A DNA stretch of 6,594 nucleotides. Origin: an uncultured bacterium (GTDB lineage Bacteria; Armatimonadota; Zipacnadia; Zipacnadales; Zipacnadaceae). This document shows positions 1-5,464 of this stretch, in pieces. The stretch spans positions 1 to 6,594 of the forward strand of contig CALFVE010000025.1 of the NCBI GenBank assembly GCA_937928475.1, in the 5' to 3' direction. The notes below the pieces were generated by a model. That model saw only the letters and a program-made list of their open reading frames with translations. It was not told where the DNA came from and searched no databases. A program made the translations under genes and the position numbers. Every line of letters begins with the position of its first letter. Position 1 is the stretch's first letter.

Positions 1-70
1 GTCTGCTGCCGGCTCAGGCACAATCGGCCCTGATTTCGGCCCCCAGATCCGAAAACTGAATAGTCGGAAG

Positions 71-101
71 ACGTGAACGGTTTGTTTCAAACCGGAGACG
101 T
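71..101. terminator. Hairpin downstream of the primase, possible terminator
   Basis: CGGTTTG (78-84), a TTT loop and CAAACCG (88-94) form a perfect 7-bp stem. After a 3x3 internal loop an outer ACGT (71-74) pairs with ACGT (98-101). It lies about 46 bases past the primase stop. There is no clear U-tract on either side, so an intrinsic terminator is only a candidate role. The stretch 1-146 shows no other supported feature. Confidence 0.35.
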
Positions 102-146
102 ACCCTTTCCTTCAGGAGAGGTCACTTTAGCAACAGTCTCTGTGTG

Positions 147-1184
147 CTACCTGGCAAGGGACAGCAATTCCTGCGCTTGCTTGACTGACAACTCCTCCGG
201 CTCACTGGCCGCGCCCAGGTCAACGACCCGGACGACGACCTTGCCGACCAACCGCTCCACGATCCTCGCGGTTGCTTCCCGGCCCGGCTCGTCATTGTCA
301 AGGAGCAAGACCACCTTACCCCTCTCACCGAGGACGCCGAGAAGAAGCCGCTCCTGTTCAGGGGTGAGAGCAGTCCCCATCAGAGCTACAACATTATAGA
401 ACTGTGATTGCCATAGCCGAAAGACGCCAAAGAAGCCTTCTACTACAATCAGGCCTTTGTCCTGCGCTTCAGAGGCGTCTATACGGTGCAGATTGAATAG
501 CACTCCGCTCTTGTGGAACTTGGGCGGGAACTTGTACTTGGGTTCGCCTTCTGGCGGTTCTCCAGGCCATCTGCCTGCATAGCCCACCAGTTCGCCTCGC
601 TCATTGTGCAGGGGGATGACGATCCGGCCCTGCATCAGGCCCCGGTTGCAGTAGCCCAGGCCGAAGGTCGCGATTGCCTTCTGGTCAAGTCCTCTGTCAT
701 TCGGGTAAGGATGTTTAGAGTCAAGGTTCTTTAGTTCAAAGGTTAGCGGCGGATTGACGAGCACCGGGCCACCTTCGGACACTTGATCTTCGGACGCTTC
801 AGCACTCTTGGCGTCTTCTCTCTCTTTAGCCCGTTGCCTCGGCTGTCTTTCCTTTGCAGCCTCCGGTTGATCGCTCAGGAAACGCTCCTGCAGCGCCAGC
901 GCCGCTTCGCGCGGTTCCAGGTTCTCGCGTTGACAGACGAAGTCCAGGACATTGCCGCTTGCGCCGCAGGCGAAGCAGTGAAAGATGTTGCGGGCCGTAT
1001 TGACCGAGAAGGCGTCCTTGTTGTACCGGCGCTCGTCGTGGAGCGGACAGTAGCCCACGAGTTCCTCGCCCTTGCGCCGGAGACCGTCCAGCAGTCCGTA
1101 GTACTGCAGGACCTGTTCGAACCGGACCTGCTCTTTGACCTGGCGGAAATCCACCCGGCGACCACCGCGCTTCTTAGCGGGCAT
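147..1184 (-). CDS. Stand-alone DnaG-like primase (CHC2 zinc finger + TOPRIM)
   Basis: The 345-residue protein resembles the catalytic part of bacterial DNA primase, which makes RNA primers for DNA replication. A CHC2 zinc finger is visible with ligands C46, H49, C70 and C73 (CPLH...FHCFAC). A charged Lys/Glu-rich linker follows at about 105-135. The primase basic domain spans about 160-235 (GRIVIPLHNERGELVGYAGR). The TOPRIM domain has Glu at 249 (VVEG) and the metal-binding LLLDNDEPGRE with D296 and D298. It is much shorter than cellular DnaG (about 600 residues) and lacks the C-terminal helicase-binding domain, as in primases of plasmids, phages and integrated elements. The start is fixed by GGAGGTGA six bases upstream of ATG. 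It is divergent from the rest of the window and is the only gene here with no sign of damage. Element-borne replication is an inference; the domain assignment is secure. Confidence 0.93.
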   Translation of the reverse strand: MPAKKRGGRRVDFRQVKEQVRFEQVLQYYGLLDGLRRKGEELVGYCPLHDERRYNKDAFSVNTARNIFHCFACGASGNVLDFVCQRENLEPREAALALQERFLSDQPEAAKERQPRQRAKEREDAKSAEASEDQVSEGGPVLVNPPLTFELKNLDSKHPYPNDRGLDQKAIATFGLGYCNRGLMQGRIVIPLHNERGELVGYAGRWPGEPPEGEPKYKFPPKFHKSGVLFNLHRIDASEAQDKGLIVVEGFFGVFRLWQSQFYNVVALMGTALTPEQERLLLGVLGERGKVVLLLDNDEPGREATARIVERLVGKVVVRVVDLGAASEPEELSVKQAQELLSLAR

Positions 1185-1190
1185 GACTCT

Positions 1191-1198
1191 TCACCTCC
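1191..1198 (-). promoter_or_regulatory. Shine-Dalgarno site of the primase
   Basis: Read on the minus strand this is GGAGGTGA, a nearly perfect anti-16S match, six bases before the primase ATG at 1184. It fixes the start codon. I could not identify a convincing -35/-10 pair upstream of it. Confidence 0.85.
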
Positions 1199-1250
1199 AT
1201 GCATGCTAGAATGCGTAATACTTCAGGCACGAAGCGGCGCGCAGGCAACT

Positions 1251-1529
1251 ATGGGGTACCACACGTTCGGGATATGTGGAGAGGCGGCGCACTGGAAGCA
1301 CTACCTGCGTGCCTTGTGGAGAAGATGGAGCTAGAAGAAGCCCAACGGAGAGTACTACAGTCTGTCTGAGGCTGGCGCCTGGGCGGAATTCCAGTGCTGG
1401 AGTGAATCGAGGAAGAGGAGTTACTGCTGGGAAAGCCCCAACTGGTCCTTCCATCACAATCACTACGTGTTCTATCATGAGAATCCATGGGTGCGTGTAG
1501 ACCCAGATTGGGAAGCTTTCCAGGAGTAG
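1251..1529 (+). pseudogene. Trp/His-rich coding-like fragment with in-frame TAG
   Basis: From ATG 1251 the frame reads 27 residues (beginning MGYHTFGICGEAAHW), meets TAG at 1332-1334, then continues in the same frame for 64 codons to TAG 1527-1529. The second part is rich in Trp, Tyr, His and Cys (GEYYSLSEAGAWAEF, then YHENPWVRVDPDWEAF) and looks like real protein rather than random translation. I do not recognise the family. There is no convincing ribosome binding site before 1251, and another frame (ATG 1211 to 1372, 53 residues) is also open. It fills most of the 368-base gap between the primase and lipoprotein A. It could be the decayed remnant of a small gene or chance. Confidence 0.3.
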
Positions 1530-1540
1530 CTGGCTCGACA

Positions 1541-1547
1541 GGGAGGT
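1541..1547 (+). promoter_or_regulatory. Shine-Dalgarno site of lipoprotein A
   Basis: GGGAGGT lies five bases before ATG 1553. It sets the start there rather than at upstream in-frame codons near 1487, and the protein beginning at 1553 has a textbook lipoprotein signal. Confidence 0.8.
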
Positions 1548-1552
1548 CCAAC

Positions 1553-1948
1553 ATGCGAAGGATAGCACGCTGGGCGATCCGCCTAGCGTTTCTGCTGACG
1601 GTCTCGCTCACAGTTGGGGGGTGCGTGGCGAAGTCCACAGCCGATGAGCAGGACACACAGAAGGCCCAACAGACAGCGGCTGATTTCCTGGGGTTGCCTG
1701 CCACCGACCTGCGTCTTAACGAGGTGATCCGTGAGCCTTGGCCATATCGCTACCGGTTCATATTCGCCGAGTACCGCGAGGTTCACGTCGAGATGCCGGA
1801 GTGCAAGGTGCTCTACGCCGACCTGACTGAGGAGTGGACTAGGATGCATGGTGAGGATATGGTGGGGCCGATCGAAGACGAGGCCGTCGCCTATGGGATT
1901 GCTGAGCGGTTCGTGACCAACCACTATCTACCGCTTCCCCAAGATTAG
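1553..1948 (+). pseudogene. Lipoprotein A, N-terminal part (PepSY/YcdB-like), ended by an in-frame TAG
   Basis: This 131-residue segment starts with a lipoprotein signal: basic MRRIARWAIR, hydrophobic LAFLLTVSL and lipobox VGGC, with C24 as the predicted lipidated residue. The product would be anchored on the outer face of the cytoplasmic membrane. The mature part (QKAQQTAADFLGLPATDLRL, then PYRYRFIFAEYREVHVEM) resembles the alternating strand/helix pattern of PepSY or YcdB/YcdC repeats in secreted proteins; this is recognition by pattern, not by search. TAG at 1946-1948 ends the frame, but the same frame continues immediately as convincing protein (next entry), so this is most likely the front of one broken gene. 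As it stands the cell could make a short lipoprotein of this part alone. Confidence 0.75.
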
Positions 1949-2451
1949 ACTGCGGTCAAAGAGGAACTGGCTCCGGTTAGCACCAAGTTCTTCGACTACC
2001 ACTGGCGGCTGTGCTACAAGGGCGTGCGGGTGAGTGGTGCCTGGTATGGGGTCTCGGTATCGAGGAGAAGCGGGCGGGTCACCCTGTGCACCAACAGCTT
2101 CATGCCGGTACGCGTCTCGGTTACTCCCAAGCTGTCGGAAGAAGACCCCAAAGCGGTGGTAGAGGTGAAGCTGAAGAAGTGGGGATTGCACGATAGGGCC
2201 AATAGGCGCCTGCAGCACTGCTGGCGCGAGGAGGTTACTATCGTCGCGATGCAAGGCCCACTGCGCAAAAGCAGCGGCTCGTGTGGGACATCGTGTACGA
2301 GTTCCCCTACAGCGAAGAGTACCTGAGTAAGCAAGACGAGGAGACCCGCAGGCAATTGGAGGCTGGTCCCCCGGCAGCCTGGGTCTCAATAGATGCACAG
2401 TCGGGGGAGGTCCTGCACAGCCTTCTCAGAGAGCCGGCTGACCGGACGTAG
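1949..2451 (+). pseudogene. Lipoprotein A, C-terminal part (FTP/PepSY-like), frameshifted
   Basis: Directly after TAG 1946-1948 the same frame reads TAVKEELAPVSTKFFDYHWR, then YKGVRVSGAWYGVSVSRRSG, then PVRVSVTPKLSEEDPKAVVE. This is the pattern of the FTP/PepSY domains found in metalloprotease propeptides (Gly-Val before a strand, a short Gly turn, then TPxLSxExA). Between about 2206 and 2275 the good reading moves to the +1 frame: QKQRLVWDIVYEFPYSEEYL, then AAWVSIDAQSGEVLHSL, ending at TAG 2449-2451. The last frame-1 stop before this is at 2203-2205, so the shift lies after it. With the previous entry this rebuilds one protein of about 299 residues. The RLVWDIVYEF and IDAQSGEVL motifs recur in lipoprotein B. 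No start codon with a ribosome binding site serves this part independently. Confidence 0.7.
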
Positions 2452-2571
2452 TACCTAGGCCGCGCTTGATCGCGGCAACACCCCACGGGACCCCCAGGAT
2501 TCTCCGGCACGCTGCAAGCCGCTTCTGCCCGACTCGCAGGCCCGAGCAGCAATGCCGCCCGGAGGGCAAGT

Positions 2572-3534
2572 GTGGGTGTTGCAGCGAGGGGGCCTGCAAT
2601 GCGGAGGGGCGCGTGCCGGGAACGCATACAGTCTACAAATCCCGCCAAACACCAGGGAGACCGCCCCCCCCCAGATACAGGCCGGGGCGAGTGTCCGGCT
2701 GTACCGGAGCGCTTGGACCGGTGGAACAGTAACGCCGTGTGGGGATTCCAGAAGACGTGGCTCAATGATGTTTGGGTTACTAGATGGCTGCGGCGAACGC
2801 ACGGCATACCTTACCTCGTGATCAAGACTGGGAACAAGGATATACAGATCAACACGGCCGTCGCGAACATCTGGGCGACGCTTTCGGAGGAGCGGAAGGG
2901 GAGAGCAGGGAAGCACACCGTTGTGTATTGCGCCGTGTCCAGGGACACCGGGTACTACCACCTCTGGCTGGAGCCGAGCATGTGTGCAGGGAGCAAGTCT
3001 CACGCCGGTACTCCGGACAGCCCCGATGTCTGCATCCTTGCGAGCACAAACTGGGGCGAGTGGGTTGAAGGGGCCAACCCTAGCCTTGGGCAGAAGTACG
3101 CGTTCTTTACGCACATCTACTTCCACGAACTCTGCCATGCTGCTGGCCTGCCCCACTGTACCGGGGATGCCAACTGCATCATGGTTCCCGAAGCAACGAA
3201 CCGGGCATGTTATGCCAAGGACACGCTGCACGTGAAGGACTCCATGGGCTTTACTCGAAGAATGCACGCGCGCTTGGCCGCAGACTATTGCAAGGATTTC
3301 TGGAGGTTTTTCGGGTCGGCTGCGTACAAGGACATTTGGTGGCGGAACGGCTGGCAGGGGAGTGATGTAACTGCTTGTGCAAAGCAGGCCTTGGATTACT
3401 GGTGGGAGAAGAGCCAGGAGAGGTACGGCGACTCCCTTGAAGCATACAGATGGTTCTATGCCTCGGATGGTATGTTGCGGGAGGCGTATCCGCGTGACTC
3501 CTTTGTGCGTGTCAACAATGTGGACCTCGAATGA
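2572..3534 (+). CDS. Metzincin-type zinc metalloprotease (matrixin/archaemetzincin-like)
   Basis: This 320-residue frame carries HELCHAAGLPH at residues 185-195, the full metzincin zinc signature HExxHxxGxxH: H185, H189 and H195 as zinc ligands and E186 as catalytic base. Nine residues after H195 is M204 in CIMVP, the expected Met-turn. C196 and C202 bracket the loop, recalling archaemetzincins (HCx4CxM, here HCx5CxM), but the following CxxC of that family is not seen. The core runs from about RWNSNAVWGFQKTW (residue 49 on) to the C-terminus and is unusually rich in Trp and Cys. Two starts have good ribosome binding sites: GTG 2572 (GGAGGG, 5-base gap) and ATG 2599 (GAGGGGG, 6-base gap). Neither gives a signal peptide, and a 9-C tract at 2664-2672 makes the N-terminal frame doubtful. 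The context suggests a surface protease with its lipoprotein neighbours. Confidence 0.82.
   Translation: MGVAARGPAMRRGACRERIQSTNPAKHQGDRPPPDTGRGECPAVPERLDRWNSNAVWGFQKTWLNDVWVTRWLRRTHGIPYLVIKTGNKDIQINTAVANIWATLSEERKGRAGKHTVVYCAVSRDTGYYHLWLEPSMCAGSKSHAGTPDSPDVCILASTNWGEWVEGANPSLGQKYAFFTHIYFHELCHAAGLPHCTGDANCIMVPEATNRACYAKDTLHVKDSMGFTRRMHARLAADYCKDFWRFFGSAAYKDIWWRNGWQGSDVTACAKQALDYWWEKSQERYGDSLEAYRWFYASDGMLREAYPRDSFVRVNNVDLE
2664..2672 (+). repeat. Nine-C homopolymer in the protease N-terminus
   Basis: A run of nine C residues lies in the 5' part of the protease frame. Before it all three frames are open and protein-like in different ways; after it only frame 1 is good. Such a run is prone to slippage, both biologically (phase variation) and as a sequencing or assembly error, and it decides whether the protease has a different N-terminus. 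Confidence 0.6.
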
Positions 3535-4273
3535 AGTCAAGGGCTGCGCTTCTCTGAGAGCGGGCTGGAGCTGGGTTTGCTTGCTGGTAGAGTTGGGACT
3601 CGTGGTGTCGTTTGGGTGCATGAGCCTGGGGCAAACTAAGCCTACTGCTCAGTCAGGGGTGCCTCATGTTTGTCCTCCCCCCGTCATAGGTCCTGACGAG
3701 GCCCGGCGCAGTGCCCAGGCGTGGGGGGCCTGGACAGGCATCGGAGAGAATGCAAAAGTGGAACTGCTTAGCGGAGCCGTTGGAAGGTTCTTTGGGTCCC
3801 AGTACATAGTCAGTAGCAGGGACGGACGGTATGAGGTATCTGTTGACCCCTACACTGGCTGTTGTGAGTCCTGGACTGATAAGGTGATTGAAGCTCAAGT
3901 CAGCGAACTCCGCAGGACGACGCCGATGTCGCTCTCAGCAGCCGAAAGGGAGAGAATTGAGCGCGAGGAGGCCTTTCCCAGGTACCGCTTTTTGGACCCG
4001 CAGAGAATCGAACGTTTGCCCGGGCATGGCTGGGCACAACTGGTTGGAGAGTCTGTGGTCTTCCTGCCCGTCGTTGTGGGGTGTGGAATTGACCCACGCG
4101 ACCACAAGATCTACCGCGTCACCAGCCGCTTCAGCCCGTTGAAGGTTGGGCCCTGGCCGCGGGTCACCGAGGAATACTGTGAGAGGGCGGCCATTGATTT
4201 AGTTAAGCAGGTGGCTGGAGATTCCTCACCCACTGTGCAGAAGGAGTACGGGGGGCTATATAGTTGGCTATGA
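3518..4273 (+). pseudogene. Lipoprotein B, N-terminal and middle part (PepSY/FTP-like)
   Basis: The frame opens at ATG 3518, inside the protease gene, with no ribosome binding site. More likely the original start was ATG 3531, which overlaps the protease stop as ATGA. From there the frame reads MKSRAALL and hits TGA; a one-base shift joins it to RAGWSWVCLLVELGLVVSFG followed by Cys, making a natural exported lipoprotein signal (non-canonical lipobox SFGC). The mature part has DEARRSAQAWGAWTG, YEVSVDPYTGCCESW, then a middle domain (VVVGCGIDPRDHKIYRVTS, RFSPLKVGPWPRVTEEYCER) that aligns by eye with lipoprotein A's SRRSGRVTLCTNSFMPVRVS and TPKLSEED. The frame ends at TGA 4271-4273, though good protein resumes in the same frame downstream. 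It may still yield a truncated product. Confidence 0.7.
4250..4255 (+). repeat. Six-G run at the lipoprotein B break
   Basis: Just after KEYG the frame crosses six G residues. If one base is gained or lost here the reading becomes GGYIVGYDGVGSSPKT in frame 0 up to TAG 4299-4301, which is more protein-like than the frame-2 reading through TGA 4271. This is the most likely site of an indel, real or technical. Confidence 0.4.
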
Positions 4274-4318
4274 CGGCGTTGGCTCCTCTCCCAAGACGTA
4301 GCTCGAGCGCAAAGGCTA

Positions 4319-4873
4319 GTGCGGGACGTCATGGTGCGATTGGGTGCTGGCGCGCTATCGAGGGCGCTTCATCCTTTTCTGAACAGCGAGAATGGCCCGA
4401 GGTCTGGGTTAGACGTCGATATGGAAGTGGATGGCGAGACAGGTGAAGCTTACTTCAGCTTCGATAGTCCGGCGGAAATAGCACTAAATGCGCGGCTGGG
4501 CTACTACCAGATGACGGTAGGCGGTTACACCTTCGAGCCTGAGTATCCAGGCCGCGTGATCGGTGGTGTCCCCTATCTCTATGCCGGATACCTGGACAGC
4601 AAGATTTGGCAGGCCCAGAACATGGAGCTCAGCAGTGGAGGCGTCGCTGGATCATACTCAGGAAAGGTCTTCTCGCTTTCGGCAGATAGCCCCAGGCTGC
4701 TGCCTGGGGAAGGAGCGGTACAGTTGCCCCACCCTCCCCGAACCTTCCATCAAAGGCTGTACTTACCGGCAGAGGCAATAGCGGCAATCACCGGCTGGCA
4801 AGTCACCTTCGACAAGAAGACGCGCACGCACGTCTTGGTCTGCCCGACGGAGGCAACCCGTGAAGAACGGTGA
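4319..4873 (+). pseudogene. Lipoprotein B, C-terminal part with copper-amine-oxidase-N-like domain
   Basis: This 184-residue frame can begin at GTG 4319, but that has no ribosome binding site and the frame is open back to TGA 4271-4273 (VARAQRLVRDVMVRL). QRLVRDVMVRL followed by MEVDGETGEAYFSF matches, in order, QKQRLVWDIVYEF and SIDAQSGEVLHSL in lipoprotein A, so this is the C-terminal half of the same broken gene rather than an independent one. The last 30 residues (RLYLPAEAIAAITGWQVTFD, then THVLV) match the short repeat called Copper_amine_oxidN, an extracellular stalk-like domain whose typical wording is 'PLRxIAEALGAxVxWD...VTV'. The frame ends in TGA. Rejoined with the previous segment the protein would have about 440 residues and be surface-anchored. 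Confidence 0.68.
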
Positions 4874-4978
4874 GTGCCCCGGGCAGATCCGGGTTCAGCC
4901 TTCGGCGCCACCATTAAACCACTTCGAGTACTGTCCCCGGCAGCGCAATGGGCGCGTGCCCCTCCACTGAGGGGTTTC

Positions 4979-4984
4979 GGAGGT
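4979..4984 (+). promoter_or_regulatory. Shine-Dalgarno site of the small exported protein
   Basis: GGAGGT lies six bases before ATG 4991. It selects this start over the in-frame upstream codon at 4874, and the peptide that begins here is a typical signal peptide. Confidence 0.8.
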
Positions 4985-4990
4985 GCTTTC

Positions 4991-5317
4991 ATGAAGACGA
5001 CGCTCCCGTTTGCTGGCTTGGTCTTGTGTTTGCTGACCTGCGCTGCTCCTGCTGCGCCCGCGGCGGTGCCTGACGCGGCCCTGGCTACGGCGAAGGCCTC
5101 CCTCGCCGATCCCTTGCTCCCCGCCCTGGCGCTGCCGGAAGAGGCCAAGCCCTCTGCGCCGCCGCGGGAGTGGGCGCCGCGCGAGAAGGAAGTGCTCTGC
5201 CTGCCCCTGAGCAACGGGGCACTGCTCCGCGCCCTCCCTCGCTCCTGTCATCATCGCCCTACAGCAGCAAGGCGAGCCCCCCGAGAACTGGTTAAGCGCG
5301 GTAATCTCCTCGGGTGA
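4991..5317 (+). CDS. Small exported protein, probably frameshifted at its C-terminus
   Basis: The 108-residue frame begins MKTTLPFAGLVLCLLTCAAP, a clear signal peptide (Lys-containing n-region, hydrophobic core); cleavage is likely in the Ala/Pro-rich stretch around residues 18-26. The low-complexity Ala/Pro/Leu mature part reads DAALATAKASLADPLLPALA and REWAPREKEVLCLPLSNGAL. The rest of this frame (RSCHHRPTAARRAPREL) looks like out-of-frame translation. From about 5235 frame 0 reads far better: SLAPVIIALQQQGEPPENWL, then SAVISSGEKRLAITHKEMIK, open to TGA 5460-5462. I infer a single-base shift between about 5208 and 5245. I do not recognise the family, and no catalytic motif is visible. It stands alone between lipoprotein B and the integrase with its own ribosome binding site. 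Confidence 0.6.
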   Translation: MKTTLPFAGLVLCLLTCAAPAAPAAVPDAALATAKASLADPLLPALALPEEAKPSAPPREWAPREKEVLCLPLSNGALLRALPRSCHHRPTAARRAPRELVKRGNLLG

Positions 5318-5462
5318 GAAGCGACTTGCAATTACGCACAAAGAGATGATCAAAGGGGCTCAATGTACGATGCGCCCCGTATTACTGAACGGGGCGCGGG
5401 GAGCCGCAGGCGCATACCGAGGCCGATTCCTTGGAAGCGGAAGAACTGGACAGGGTTGGTGA
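5318..5462 (+). pseudogene. Probable continuation of the small exported protein in frame 0
   Basis: Frame 0, open from before 5235, continues through LAITHKEMIKGAQ to TGA 5460-5462. The first part is convincing; after about 5365 it crosses a perfect hairpin and turns Gly/Arg-rich, so the real protein may have ended earlier. All three frames are open here, including an ATG at 5363 that leads in frame into the integrase, and the correct reading cannot be settled from this sequence. Confidence 0.35.
5372..5397. repeat. Perfect 9-bp inverted repeat before the integrase
   Basis: GCGCCCCGT (5372-5380), an 8-base loop ATTACTGA and ACGGGGCGC (5389-5397) form a perfect GC-rich stem. No U-tract follows on either strand. 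It lies about 70 bases upstream of the integrase ATG. It could act as a Rho-independent-like terminator of the exported protein gene or as a recombinase site; neither is proven. Confidence 0.6.
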
Positions 5463-5464
5463 AG

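Noticed and set aside
34..54. Inverted repeat TTTCGG / CCGAAA
   Set aside because: The 6-bp stem with a 9-base loop and no U-tract is within chance expectation.
3..59. A + strand frame ending at TGA 57-59 (LLPAQAQSALISAPRSEN) that could be the end of an upstream gene
   Set aside because: Only 18 codons are visible, and other frames on both strands are also open over these bases; there is nothing to anchor it.
783..1334. A 183-residue + strand open frame opposite the primase
   Set aside because: It is the antisense shadow of the primase; only its last 28 codons, outside the primase, read like protein and are treated separately.
1211..1372. A 53-codon + strand frame from ATG 1211 (ending MELEEAQRRVLQSV)
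   Set aside because: It is fairly protein-like but has no ribosome binding site, competes with another frame over the same bases and shows no motif.
2455..3621. A 388-residue minus-strand open frame opposite the protease
   Set aside because: Its translation is Pro/Arg/His-rich without motifs, while the opposite strand carries the clear metzincin signature.
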